Shown: positions 34,897 through 47,340, counted from the stretch's first letter. The stretch is 64,000 nt of DNA from Deinandra increscens subsp. villosa (GCA_039602395.1 JBCNJP010000017.1:11372315-11436314); one strand, 5' to 3'. A program made the numbers and translations. The notes: generated by a model from the letters alone, not told the origin.

Positions 34897-35984
34897 GATA
34901 CAGATAACGAGGTTACTAATAGACAACAAGCGATTGAGTATGTAACAAAAATATATTTCCTATTCACTTTATCATTATATAGTATAAATAAATTTAATAT
35001 TATTAATCATTTTTATTTGACAACCTCCACAGATCAAGTTTATCTTCTGAAACAATTGATCTCGAAATAATAGAACAACTGAAGGCCATGTTAGACAGAG
35101 ACAATGTTTTGGTGAAGACTTATCAAATGGCAAGAGACCATTTATCACAAAATCCAAATTGTAACCTGAAGCTACGTATCATAAGCAACGGGAAAAAAGC
35201 TGCAAGGACATACAACTTACCTACGGCATCTGAAGTGGACGTTTTAGTTGTTGGAGATATATCCAATCTACTTGATTATCGTGGTATTGCCGTGACTATA
35301 AATCTGGCTCTCTACAACGCATAAGCAAGTTGCACCCATCGTATTTACCACTGCAGTATCCTTTGTTGTTTCTTAATGGTGACGATGGCTACATGATAAA
35401 TATCCCCCATAGAGATGTAACAAGTTTTCAAAACACTACAAAAAAATGCAGTATGAGGGAGTTTTTTTCATTCCGAATTCAAGACAGGTTGAATCAATTT
35501 TCTCTGATTTTGAACTCCAGACATCTTTATCAGCAGTTTTTAGTCGATGCTTATACAATGATAGAGAGCGAAAGGCTTAATTTTATACGTGGCAAGCAAT
35601 CTAATCTAAGATCAGAAACATTAGAGGTTATAAAAAATGCAAAAAGTGAAGGCCAAACAGATATGTCATCTACTGGACAACGAGTTGTTTTACCATCTTC
35701 TTTTACCGGAGGTGCACGTTTTATGATGCAGAATTTTCTAGACGCTATGACGTTGTGCAAATGGTAAGGTTATCCTAATCATTTAATAACCATAACATGT
35801 AATCCAAGATGGCCTGAAATTACAAGAGTTCTACTCGACAAAACTATTAAGCCAGAAGACCGTCCGGACATTCAATGCCCTCTATTTAAAATGAAACTTG
35901 ATTCTCTCATAAAGGACATAAAGGAAAATTCATTGTCTGGGAAGATTCAAGCAGGTATATTAAGTTAGTCTGTCAAGTTTAACG

Positions 35985-36326
35985 TACTACTAGTAAATCA
36001 AGATTTGCTATTGTAATTTTTGTCGTAAATCAGTCACTGGTCACATACGATCGAAATTATGGTGGTAACAACCTCTATGTTAATCACATTTTGCAATCGG
36101 TTTGTGACCAAATATTGTTTTATTTTTAGTTTATTTTTCCATTGTCGTTCCATGACTGATTTACGATCGGAATGAGACTATCTTAATGTTAGCAACAAGG
36201 TCACAAATGTATTTTAGCTTTGAAAATTTTACATTCATTCTATGACCCTGGTTGCGAGGGGTGTGATTTCAATCTCAAAATTTATGACCATTTTTTCGAT
36301 CCTAAATAGCCGATTTTCTAGAAGTG
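35985..36326. mobile_element. Small CACTA-like non-autonomous element
   Basis: Left end TACTACTAGTAAATCAAG and right end (reverse complement) CACTTCTAGAAAATCGGC agree at 13 of 18 positions and resemble CACTA termini. An internal inverted pair CGTAAATCAGTCA / TGACTGATTTACG (about 36029 and 36154) could form a hairpin. The flanking triplets do not match, so the call is tentative. Confidence 0.4.
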
Positions 36327-36489
36327 TTGTTTCAAACAAAAAAGATTTTTATAGTTAACGTAGATTCATGTATTTCATACTATATGTTATATCTAATTTT
36401 TATCTTTTATTATTCAGTGTCATCCAACGTACGCATCACCATCATTTTCATCTTTCACAATTATTTTTCCCATGAGAAATTACACTTTC

Positions 36490-36714
36490 TGTTGAATAAC
36501 AACAACCCATTAGCATTCTATCTAAATATGTATAGAGATAAGATTATATGAAGAATAGGAGAAGAGAGAGTAGAGATTAGATAGAAGTATAGAACTCATA
36601 TATATTGTCTTCTTCATTACATCATATAGCCATATTTATAGGGCTAAGGTATTAATACAACATAATGATAAAAGAGAGTTAAGAATGTGGATAGTCACAA
36701 TAATTGTTCATAAT
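36490..36714 (-). mobile_element. Copia left LTR (3' LTR)
   Basis: Plus-strand ends TGTTGAATAACAAC..TTGTTCATAATA, followed by a C-run (36715-36726) that is the polypurine tract on the element's strand. Confidence 0.85.
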
Positions 36715-38549
36715 ACCCCCCCCCCCTTGACTATCCATAGAACAATATACTATTATTTTAATACGCTTATAGATGTTGCCTCATTAAAAACCTTGCTAGG
36801 AAAACCCAATGGGACAAAACCATAGCTAAGGGAAAAAAAGTGCAGCGCGTATTGGTCTCCCTCTCATTTTGACATGTATCATTTATGCGAGTAGTATCGA
36901 CCTTCTTGATCCCTTTAGGTGCAACTCCTTAAGCTCTTTGCTCAGTACTTTTGTAGTGGTTGATTTGCTTCTTAATCACTTGATGTGGAATTACTTCAGC
37001 GACTAATGTTATATGATCTTCATGTAAAACTCCCAAACTTTAGCGAAGTGTGTTTCAAAGCTAACCCAATAACCGATTGGGGTAGAAAGCGACATTTCCA
37101 ATGGTAGTGAATCTCATTTCTTAGCTCTGATTATCATTCTTCTTAATATAGTTCCAACAAATTGCGACAAAGCTCACTGCCTCTTGCCTTATCTCATAGA
37201 TAAACGCCACAAGATCCAAAATTGTTTCAATAACCATGCTATAATACATTACCTGCATTTGAATAACTAACAAAACTTGTTTTGTTGGATTATTAAAATT
37301 TAAACTTATACCTTTATACCTTCAAAATATTCCAACGTCTCATCACTGGACATAGGTAATATCATACAAATAAATTTAAATAAATTAAAGTAAATGATAT
37401 GTTAATGCAACAAGTGCACATAGTTGTAGTACTTTCACATCAATATTTTTTCATTCTCTAAAAATGACCATTTTATGTATCCAGTAATCTAACAATCTTT
37501 AGCATATATGATAGATGATTAATTCAGTATGTTTCCACACAATAGTCTCCAACATTTTAGATATGGCTTTATAGATGTGTATAAACATTTTTTTTATACA
37601 AACTCGGGACTGTCCTTCTGGCATATGGACCACTTGCATGATATTTGTATCCCGACATAATCATGCCTTCATATCAAACTTAACAACACTACTTTTAGTT
37701 CATACACAACCATGTTAAGTTTACACAATATACTCTCAAGGCTTTATACAAATGCATGCTTGAGACTTATAATCCATCTATAATCCATTATGAATTAATT
37801 TCCATCATGACTCATTATACATATGCATTCACTCATGAGGAGTTTGGATACATAAAAGTTTGGATACATAAACTTAATCTTTTAACAAATCAATTTAAAG
37901 CTGGTAACATTATATCATTCTTATCCATGGTTTATTGACATATCATGTCATCATGTGATGTTTACTGGTGCAGAAGGATTCCTTATTAAGATATTTCAAA
38001 TACCTTCAAATATTCCACTTCTTGGGGGTTTATATGGACCTTTATATTTAAGTATTCAATGTATACACATAATAGTAATGTATTCGGATCCGAATGTTTA
38101 TACAACAATCATAACATTCTCGAGAACTTACTCTAAATTATTATGGCACTTTAAACCCTACAAAAATTTCATGTATCATCATCAAGTGAGCCATATACCT
38201 AGGATATCATAATTTTCATAAGACGCATATCAATTCTCTATTGTATTACCAGACTAATAAACTGTTGGAATCTCATTGCATCCACCACCGGAGAATATGT
38301 CTCCTCATAATCAAACTTAGGTCTTTACAAAAATCCTTGTGCCACCAGTTTTCTTTGTATTGCTTAATATTATTTTCACATCATGCTTTTGTAAAATAGA
38401 CCTGTTTATGTCCAACATTTAGAGAATATCACTCTGCCTGGATTGCGTCTTTCTTTTTGGCCAATCATTTCGACTTTTCATCACAAGCATATCTTACTTC
38501 TTGATCCTTATCATTTTTATTATTTCTAGCGCTTATTATATTCAAAATA

Positions 38550-38786
38550 TTATCGACGTACGTCGATTTTGTTTCGATTCCATATATGCTTAGACATGAT
38601 ATATTTTATCGAGATCTCTTCATCATTTTCAGTTACCTGAGGTTCTTCTGGAACCATCATGTCTAGCATCTCTTTAAGAGACTCTTCTACTAGTACCTCG
38701 ACTTGACCATCTTCATTAGTTGCTCCATTTTTCGAGGATATTTTATTATTGGAATCGACTAGTCTACCACGATTCAAACGTGCCAT
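38550..38786 (-). pseudogene. Copia pol remnant
   Basis: A 78-codon frame ending EEISIKYIMSKHIWNRNKID matches the linker just before the reverse transcriptase in copia polyproteins. Flanking frames are closed by stops. Confidence 0.6.
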
Positions 38787-39474
38787 AGACTCATTATCAT
38801 TATTAATTTGTCCATCTAGGACACCAATCTTAATTGGAGCAATAGCAGCTGGTATATGTGACTTGGTCGCTTTTTAAGGTCAGTGAATGTGTCTGGTAAT
38901 TGATACGTTAATCTTTATAAATGAATTATCATTTGAAATCTAGATTACAATGTTTAGTTCAAGGATCAAGATAATATAGCGATAATTCATTCTAGCTTAT
39001 TTTATTTTTCAACTGCTTTTTATCTCCCCCTGATGTTGGGAATGTTGTTTCCTGAAAACATAAATCTAGGTCAAAAATAAATCTATCACTATTGGTAGTA
39101 ATTTATACCCAACATTTATTCCCAACCTCCTTTGCCCATCTTTGTGCATCGTGGTGGAGCAATTTCAATATATATCGCACAAAAATATAAGATGGGAAAT
39201 ATTGTTACTGACCATAAACCATTATAACGGGGAGGAAGTATTATGACTTATTGGCCTGATGTGAATTAATGTGATTTCACGGAAAATCACATGCACTTTA
39301 CACACAAATATAAACTTTTGCTCTCATGATTATTGGCTTTGCAATCAATCGCAGAGGTTTGGTAACCATCTGCAACAAAAGCAATTCGTGTACAAACTTA
39401 AACAACATGAAGTTCAACACTTATTCCAATAATCATTTGTAACTCACTACAACAAATACTGGCATTACGACAGC

Positions 39475-39980
39475 AATAGCGATGACACATGTCGTCGCAA
39501 CTGAGATGGATTTAGCGACGACATGTCGTCCCAACTGACTTTTCTGAATTTTTTTTATAGTTGATGGATTTAGCGACGACTTGTCGTCGCAAATGAGGTG
39601 AGCGGGAAATGAAAAAGGTAGGCGCCAACAAATACTGGCATTTGCGACAACAGCAATAGCGACGACACATGTCGTCGCAACTGAGATTTCTGAATTTTTT
39701 TTATAGTTAATGGATTTAGCGACGACTTGTCGTCGCAAATGAGGTGAGCGGGAAATGAAAAATGTAGGCGCCAATAGGAAAACTCTAACGACGACATGTC
39801 GTCGCAAAAGAGCAGCAAATAAAATAACAAAAAAAATATTTAGCGACGACATGTCGTGGCAAAAAGTGTAATACGTTTTGCGGCGACATGTCGTCGCAAA
39901 AAACTGCAATTAAATTAAGAAGAAGACATTTAACGGGCTAAAAGGGTATTACCAATTGCGACGACATGTCGTCGCAAAAT
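39475..39980. repeat. CACTA left subterminal palindrome array
   Basis: About nine copies or variants of GCGACGACATGTCGTCGC (e.g. at 39513, 39570, 39658, 39718, 39788, 39842, 39879, 39957). In En/Spm such subterminal repeats bind TNPA. There is also a partial duplication of a ~150-bp block (39560-39640 and 39655-39770). Confidence 0.9.
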
Positions 39981-39984
39981 AAAA

Positions 39985-40823
39985 AAACACTAACTTACAA
40001 ACCCAGATCGGGCCTCGTCTCTTTTCATTCCCTAAAACAAAAAACCCGCCGCGACCTCTCCCCTACACCTCCGATCGACGCCAGCCGACCTCTCCCCTGC
40101 AACGCGACGTCACCACCACCGACTTCCCGCCTCCGCCTCCGCTGTCCGTGCAACGTCCGCCGCTCTTCTTCGCGCGCCAAACAGCCGCGCGCCGCTCTTC
40201 TCCGACCATCGCCACCGCGCCACCGCCCCACCGCCAGGTATGTCTCCGACCCTAACTATTTGCTCCCCTGCAACAGTCGCTCTGCTCGTTTGTGATATTT
40301 GGAACCCATAAGAGTTGTAACCAAACAGGTTCATTTCGTTTCTCAAGCAAAATTACCCAAGAGTTGCTTTAAATTTTAATCTAATGTGGCTGGCTACCTG
40401 TTGGAATATTCCGATCAAATGAAATTTTGGCCTGATGTTTATCAAATGTTTATCCTAGTATCTTTTCTCTCATGTGTACAAGGCACATGTATCTGCCTTT
40501 ATGTTATACTCTGTTTGTGTGTGTATATAGTTGCCTTTAGGTACCTTTAATTTCTCAATATTCTGCGCCACTGAATTATTATTCATTATGAATACAACTC
40601 ATAAGTCATAAAATGTTTGGATTTGCTACTTTATGTTTAGTTCATAAGTCATAAAACATTGTGCAAGTATATTAGGGAGTGTGTGCTTGTTTGTGATTGT
40701 TTGTTCCATGCTAGTAGAAGCAATTAAAACTGAATTCCATGCTAGTACATTCTGATTAGGATAGAAAACACTAGCTAGACTTTGTTTATATTTAGCCATC
40801 TAATTTTTTATAATAAAACAGCA
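39985..40823 (+). promoter_or_regulatory. 5' leader of the CACTA genes
   Basis: A CpG- and C-rich segment (40040-40240) ends in a donor-like CCAGGTATGT. A spacer with many stop codons runs from there to an acceptor-like AAAACAG immediately before the TNP2 start codon at 40824. This looks like a spliced 5' leader. The GC-rich part differs from the surrounding composition. Confidence 0.45.
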
Positions 40824-43800
40824 ATGACAATTGATAAGAGTTGGACTAAGTTGCGAAACCGGACTTCTAAAGATTTTATAATGAGTCTTCACGACTTTAT
40901 CAATATTGCGAGGAACCATGTTAACAGTGAAGGAAAAGCGTGTTGCCCATGTAAAAGGTGTGTCAATCGTAACAGAGAGGATATGGATACGATAATTGCC
41001 CACGTACAACAATATGGGTTTCTACAAGCGTATGTGACATGGGTACATCACGGTGAAAGATATGCTAATGAGGCGGAAGTAGCAGCTATTTATAGTAAAA
41101 AGCCACGGATTGAAGAAGAAACTGGTGAAATGCTTGATGTATATGATGATCTTAGAGAAGAGCTAATTACGAATGTAGATGAAGATGGAACCGGTTTAGA
41201 CCCAGAATTCGATGCATTGTTTGACGAGCTCAAAACCGAAATATACCCCGGTTGTACTTGGATGTCATCTTTAAACTTTCTAGCAAAAATGATGCACATG
41301 AAGGCCGCTAACAAATGGACGAATAGTTCATTTAACCAACTTCTTGAGTTTCTACGATCTGTATTACCAAAAGAAAATCATGTGCCAGAATCATATTATG
41401 ATTCTAAGAATAAGTTGAGGAAGATAGGGCTAGGATATGAATCCATTCATGTATGCGAAAATGATTGTGCTTTGTTTTGGAAGGAGAATGCAGCTTTGCA
41501 GAATTGTCCGGTTTGTAACGAGAGCAGATGGCGTAACAAAAACACAAACGGGAAGATAAAAGTACCAAGGAAAGTTTTACACTACTTTCCTTTAACTCCA
41601 CAGCTTCGACGAAGGTATAGTTCCAGGTTCACGGTGAAAGATATGACTTGGCATAATACTGGACGCTCAACGGATGGTATTATGCGTCATCCAGTGGACG
41701 GGGAGGCATGGCAAAATTTTGATAAGAGATATCTTGATTTTTCCATAGAACCAAGGAACGTTCGTTTAGGTTTGGCTGCCGATGGCTTTAACCCATTCGG
41801 CAATATGTCTTTGTCTTATAGCATGTGGCCGGTAGTGTTAACAACATACAATACACCACCGTGGGCATGCATGAAAGAGTCTTCTTTTATGTTGACTTTA
41901 CTAATTCCCGGTCCTAAATCACCTGGAAAGGACATAGATGTTTTCTTGAGGCCTTTAGTTGATGAGTTGAAAATGTTGTGGGCCGAAGGAGTTCAAATGG
42001 TAGACGCATCAACCAAGACTGTTTTCAATATGCGTGCGGCACTATTATGGACGATTAATGATTATCCTGCTCGTAGTAGCTTGTCCAGATGGAGTGGTCA
42101 AGGTTATAAAGCATGCGCTACTTGTCACAAAGACACACCCTCAGAACGTGTAAAGAGTAAGATAGCATTTGTTGGTCATAGAAGATTCTTGCAGGATAGG
42201 AAGCATAAGTGGAGGAAAAGTCTGTTGTTTAATGGCAAAACAGAACAAAGAAAGGCTCCTAAAAAGCCTAGTACTGCAGATATATTGCAAGAACTAAATA
42301 TCTTTGCTAATCTTGTTCCAGGTAAGCATCCTAACCATGGAGGTGTGAAAATAAAGTACAGTAAGGAGCTGAATTGGAGGAAAAAGAGTATCTTCTTCGA
42401 GCTTGATTATTGGTCTTCTCTCGAATTAAAACATAATCTTGATGTAATGCATATCGAGAAGAATGTGTGTGAGAGTTTGTTGGGTACTTTATTGATGAAT
42501 GACAAATCAAAAGACACACCAAAAGCAAGAGGAGATTTGCAAAAGTTGGGGATACGGGAAAATCTATGGCTAAAAACACAAAACAATAAGAAAGCCATTC
42601 AACCTCAAGCTCCATACTCTTTCAAACCTAGTGACCGAGAACGATTTTGTCGCTTCATTAAAGAAGTGAGACTACCTGATGGTTTTGGATCCAACTTCAA
42701 AAGTAAGGTCCTTGCTAATAATTCAAATATAGTCGGGTTAAAGTCTCACGATCATCACATTCTCATGCAACGACTGCTAGCAATCGGGGTCCAAGCAGGT
42801 CTAAATGCGGATGTTTCATCAGTAATTATTAACCTTTGCACATTCTTTAAAAAGATATGTGCATGATCACTAGTTGTGTCTGACATGCGTAAGGCTCAAG
42901 GGGAAGTGGTAAAGATATTGTGCAATTTAGAATTGATATATCCTCCGGCGTTCTTTGACATAATGGTTCATCTCATTCTTCATTTACCCGAAGAAGCTAT
43001 TCTTGGTGGCCCTGTGTATATGAGATGGATGTATCCTTTTGAGAGATTCATGAAAACACTAAAAGCTTATGTTAGAAACAAAGCCAAACCAGAAGGCTCA
43101 ATAGCTGAGGGTTATGTTGCAGATGAGCATTGACATTTTGCTCTATGTATCTTGAGGGTATACAAACCAAATTCAACCGCCCTGAAAGAAATGATGATGG
43201 GGGGATTCAAAAAAGACAAATGCATGTGTTTCAATCGCAATGTCGACGAACATCGGCGAGAGAAATCATTGTACTTCCTGACGAAGCCAAAAAGTCTTTA
43301 CATTGGTTTATACTCGACAATAGCGATGAAATTAGTGCCTACAAATCGTAAGTATTTTTTTGAACTTCTATAATAATTCATTTAGCTTTTTATGATAATA
43401 TTATGAACCCTTTGTCTATAATACAGTGAATTCGAATCTGAACACCCGGGAAGAGACTTGAAAAGTGAATTTCCCTTGTGGTTTGCATATAAAGAAAAAA
43501 CTGATTGCACCGATGAATTAAAGGCATTGGCATATGGTCCGGTGAGTGCATATTCTTACATGGCTTGCAATGTGAATGGTGTTAAATTTGTGGCACACCG
43601 TCGTGATGTCAAACGTACTACTCAAAACAGTGGTGTTGTTACCTTTGATGAAGCTGGTACACCGTTTTATGGTCAACTTGAGGAGATCATACAGTTGAAC
43701 TACATAGGTGGTTTTTCGTCTGTCCTCTTTCGTTGTAAATGGTTCAACACATCGGCTAAGGGACGAGTAATTAAGAAAAACAATATCGTTGTTATCGATG

Positions 43801-44306
43801 CCAGCCGTGAATTGTATGTTGGCAGTGAGTGGTATGATGGTCAACGATACATTTTAGCCACACAAGTTAAACAAGTCTTCTACCTGCAAGATCCTTCTCG
43901 AACCACGGGTAATTGGAGGGTTGTGGAAGACGTTCACCATCGAAGCTTATGGGATCATCCAAGTATGAGTGTTAGTAATGCGATAGATGTATTGCATGAC
44001 ACTGTATCATCTGATTTAAACTTGAATGCACATTCCATTGTTGATGAGATAGTTGAAGCTGGTGCATCGAGTACCATCCCCCTGATTGTGGATGAAGAAG
44101 AAGAAGAAGCTGATGAAGATGAAGATGAAGAAGAAGAAGAAGAAGAAGAAGAAGAAGAAGAGGAAGAGGAAGAAGAAGAAGAAGAAGAAGAAGAAGAAGA
44201 AGAAGAAGAAGAAGAAGAAGAAGAAGAAGAAGAAGATGATGATGATGATGATTTTGATGACAACAATGATGTAGAAGTTTATGTATCCAGCGATGATTCA
44301 AAATGA
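40824..44306 (+). pseudogene. TNP2-like CACTA transposase, two lesions
   Basis: Start ATG 40824 (MTIDKSWTKLRNRTSKDF) follows a 3' splice-like AAAACAG. In order: a transposase-associated domain with CCPCKRCVN; the Transposase_21 core (LGLAADGFNPFGNMSLSYSM, LIPGPKSPGKDIDVFLRPL, ELDYWSSLELKHNLDVMHIE); DUF4218-like HLILHLPEEAILGGPVYMRW; then, after an intron (43350-43426, GTAAGT..TACAG), a DUF4216-like region and an acidic tail. TNP2 catalyses cleavage at the element ends. Breaks seen: TGA at 42864 and a one-base deletion near 43128. Flanking frames are otherwise open, so inactivation looks recent. Confidence 0.9.
44094..44250 (+). repeat. (GAA)n tract coding poly-glutamate
   Basis: Nearly uninterrupted GAA/GAG codons, in frame with the TNP2 C-terminus, followed by GAT repeats coding aspartate. 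Confidence 0.95.
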
Positions 44307-44470
44307 GTATTTGATTATATGCTTTGATATATATATATTTTTAAGTTATATTACCTTATCATTTATTTATTACTTATTTGTTGTTTTTTTAAGTTATATT
44401 ACCTTATTGTTTATTTATTACTTATTTGTTGTTCACATCATATTAATTATATGTATTTTTTTTAATTATC

Positions 44471-46057
44471 ATGGCTACACAAATTGCAAGAGGACACGGT
44501 GGAGATGGAGGTGGAAGAGACCCCACTCATAATCCAAAACATGTTCCATCTTCTTGCCAGTCTTGTAAGTAATTTCTTTAATATTAATGTGTTATCTAAT
44601 TAATTTGTTTATCTATTTAAATTGCTACCTTCTTTAACGTTTTGTAGCTGTGCCCAAGAAAACACGTACAGGGGCGAAGAACTATGAGTTGCTCAAGGCT
44701 TTTGAAGACTACGGATACATGCCTTTACCAATTAATTTTGATCCACTTACTAGAGATCCTATTGGAGCTCACTCTAAGTGGTTTCCTAGGTGGATCACGA
44801 CACTACTGGAGGACCATACTGTTTTTGAGTATGAGAGCTGGCAAAATGTTCCCGAGCCACATAAACTTCAGATATATACAGGGCTTTTTGTAAGTACATA
44901 ATATTTGTAATATGCATTACAACTTAATTTATATATTTTGTTATCTAATTTGTTCTTTTTTGTAGGATATGTTTGATATTGCAAGCTGGCAAAAAGCTCC
45001 TGGAACTCACTGGCTTAGAGTGCAAGCGAGCATAGACACTATATGCTCGAACCGCTATAGGGATAAAAAATATAAACTAAAACTGCATTATGAAAATGCC
45101 GGCGGTTCTAAAGAGGGTAGCAAAGCTTATGGTTCTTGTCCGAAGGGTTGTGATGAAACTAAGTGGCGTAGCCTGATCGACAACCTGTTTAAGGACGAGA
45201 AGTATGTCAAGCGTTCAAGTGTGAACAAGGCCAACAGAGCAAAGCAACTATTTCCGAGCTTGCAAGGGTCGAAATCCATTTCGAGTCAACGCTATGATCA
45301 GGTAAAAAAGTAGTTAGTATTATTAGTAATATTTATTTTAAAATTTATTTAATTTAGAATTTAATATTATTCTTTTATCTTGTTTTACACATCCAAAAAA
45401 CTGGTAAATTTAGTTATGTTGAAACTTGGGCCAAAAATCATTCACGAAAAGGGATCTTTGTGAACAAACATGCTGCGGAAACTTATGTAAGGAAAAACAT
45501 TCACTTTTGATGTTTTTAATTATGTGAAATCGGCTTAATATATCTTTGTTTTTCTAATATAGGAGAAAATCGATCAAGCCAGAACCGACTTGCAATGTGA
45601 GCGTGGAACTGAAGAGGTAGATGAACTTGACATCCTAGGACGTGGATTGGGTGAACGAAGTGGGTATATCCTCGGAGTTGGAAGAAAATTGAAACATGCT
45701 TCTCCAATCTTGGCAACCTCAAGTTATATGCCGGAACCACAACCCTCAAAGAAAAAGTATGAGGAGTTGGAAGAAAGGTCGCGCCGACAAGAAGAAGAAA
45801 TGGAAAGAATGCGCCAAGAGATGGCGGAAATGCGTACACTTTTTCTCCGAGGGCATAGTGGAGGTGAATCAAGCACACCTAATGGATCAAATACGAATCT
45901 AAGTTCACAAAATGAGAATAGGGAAGGTGATTTCACTATATTTCTGACCAGGAATAGGGCCTATGACAAGAATATTTTTTTGATTGGGGCGATAGCTCTG
46001 AAAAGACAGATTACCCATCTTTTCTTTTATCTCAGTAGTTGGTTTATTGTCATTTGA
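44471..46057 (+). CDS. TNPA-like CACTA protein (Ptta/En/Spm family)
   Basis: Five exons inferred: 44471-44567 (MATQIARGHGGDGG...), 44648-44890, 44966-45301, about 45383-45488 and 45563-46057. Donors GTAAGT/GTAAAA/GTAAGG and acceptors TTTGTAG, TTTGTAG and AATATAG are visible. The acceptor of exon 4 reads TTTTACAC rather than an AG, a possible defect. Conserved stretches include ITTLLEDHTVFEYESWQNVP, GTHWLRVQASIDTICSNRY, RSLIDNLFKDEKYVKRS, FSYVETWAKNHSRKGIFVNK and a C-terminal coiled coil. The family includes TNPA-like proteins that bind subterminal repeats. The start ATG is the first in the exon. Confidence 0.75.
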
Positions 46058-46264
46058 TCGGTTTGTTTCGGACAAGAATTTATGACTATAACGTTGTTGT
46101 CTTTATTTTTATGACATTTTGAATGGTTTAAGTTGTTATGGAAACTTTAGATTAAGATTTGTTTGATTTTGCTGAAACTGGAAAATCTGGACAGGTGAAA
46201 CAGGCAGCTTCGGCTGGGATAACAGCAAAAAACAGCAACCTGCTGTAGAAAATCGGTCACTTTT

Positions 46265-46612
46265 AGCGACGACATGTCGTCGCTAATAGTGACCAGAACA
46301 AAATAAACCGGTCACTTTTAGCGACGACATGTCGTCGTTATAAGTGACTATTTTATTTTTTATAGATAACATTTAGCGACGACATATCGTCGTAACAAAG
46401 GTAAAAAAATAAAAAATATAGCAGCTTTTTAGGGACGACGGGTCGTCGCTACTGCTAGCGTTTTAGCGACGAACTTTTTTGCGACAACAAAAAAGGGCAA
46501 CAACGACAAGGCAACAGTGACCAGATATTTGCGACGACATGTCGTCGCAAAATAGTTTAGCGACGACATATCGTCGCTAATACTACCCCTTTTGTCGTCG
46601 CTAAAAGTCAAG
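46265..46612. repeat. CACTA right subterminal palindrome array
   Basis: About six copies or variants of the GCGACGACATGTCGTCGC palindrome (46265, 46320, 46376, 46433, 46530, 46559) and a half copy (46593). Confidence 0.9.
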
Positions 46613-46621
46613 TTTGTTGTA

Positions 46622-47121
46622 NNNNNNNNNNNNNNNNNNNNNNNNNNNNNNNNNNNNNNNNNNNNNNNNNNNNNNNNNNNNNNNNNNNNNNNNNNNNNNN
46701 NNNNNNNNNNNNNNNNNNNNNNNNNNNNNNNNNNNNNNNNNNNNNNNNNNNNNNNNNNNNNNNNNNNNNNNNNNNNNNNNNNNNNNNNNNNNNNNNNNNN
46801 NNNNNNNNNNNNNNNNNNNNNNNNNNNNNNNNNNNNNNNNNNNNNNNNNNNNNNNNNNNNNNNNNNNNNNNNNNNNNNNNNNNNNNNNNNNNNNNNNNNN
46901 NNNNNNNNNNNNNNNNNNNNNNNNNNNNNNNNNNNNNNNNNNNNNNNNNNNNNNNNNNNNNNNNNNNNNNNNNNNNNNNNNNNNNNNNNNNNNNNNNNNN
47001 NNNNNNNNNNNNNNNNNNNNNNNNNNNNNNNNNNNNNNNNNNNNNNNNNNNNNNNNNNNNNNNNNNNNNNNNNNNNNNNNNNNNNNNNNNNNNNNNNNNN
47101 NNNNNNNNNNNNNNNNNNNNN
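46622..47121. other. Assembly gap (500 N)
   Basis: Exactly 500 N, a conventional placeholder size. It begins inside the CACTA right terminus, so the true length is unknown. Confidence 0.99.
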
Positions 47122-47292
47122 TGACTTGAGGATTATATTCACCATTAATATTACCAAAATAAATATGATTATTAGGAAGAGTGTGCTTGTTATCTCATTA
47201 ACTAAGCCACAAATAATGCAACCTTCAAGTTGCGAATTTGATAACCATTTAGACGATACATCGATTTATAAGACTAAATGGTATATAACTTA

Positions 47293-47340
<48 letters not shown>

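Larger units (their letters stand above)
33040..35955 (+). pseudogene. Helitron Rep/helicase protein, N-terminal part
   Basis: Plus-strand pieces of a Helitron Rep-helicase. A possible first exon (ATG 33040, MDDGSKYTPTLDTGAV...) has an in-frame TAG at 33157. Later pieces read YLDHGDQVVICEVCKAKLW, LPHLKEPTEAYKELF, FTSKGGKVDRSINKGG, then FRLSGKNYHTIGTLLP, MLDRDNVLVKTYQMARDHL, LPLQYPLLFLNGDDGY and the Helitron_like_N block FFSFRIQDRLNQFSLILNS. Last come QQFLVDAYTMIESERLNF and GYPNHLITITCNPRWPEI. The HUH nuclease His motif and the helicase should follow but are absent after 35955, where a donor-like GTATATTAAG and a small element lie. Stops and a TA microsatellite break the frame. In intact elements this protein nicks DNA to start rolling-circle transposition. 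Confidence 0.85.
39445..46621 (+). mobile_element. CACTA (En/Spm-type) transposon
   Basis: The left terminus is CACTACAACAAATACTGG at 39445. The right terminus is reached at ..AAGTTTGTTGTA, just before the N block, where TAGTG should follow. Both ends carry many copies of a GCGACGACATGTCGTCGC palindrome. Two plus-strand genes, TNP2-like and TNPA-like, lie between. The element sits in the copia element; its right target triplet is hidden in the gap (left triplet ACT). Confidence 0.9.

Noticed and set aside
39433..39909. Minus-strand frame of 158 codons with repeated VATTC-like pieces
   Set aside because: It is the complement of the CACTA subterminal palindromes, which are non-coding binding repeats.
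40025..40346. GC-rich arginine-rich frames on both strands
   Set aside because: They follow from the C-rich leader of the CACTA element. No conserved motif, and a donor-like site suggests a leader exon.
43955..44301. Antisense poly-Ser and poly-Leu/His frames opposite the acidic tract
   Set aside because: They are complements of the (GAA)n run that codes the TNP2 acidic tail and have no independent support.
46429..47293. Open frames crossing the N block
   Set aside because: Made of unknown residues; they only appear open because N codons are not stops.
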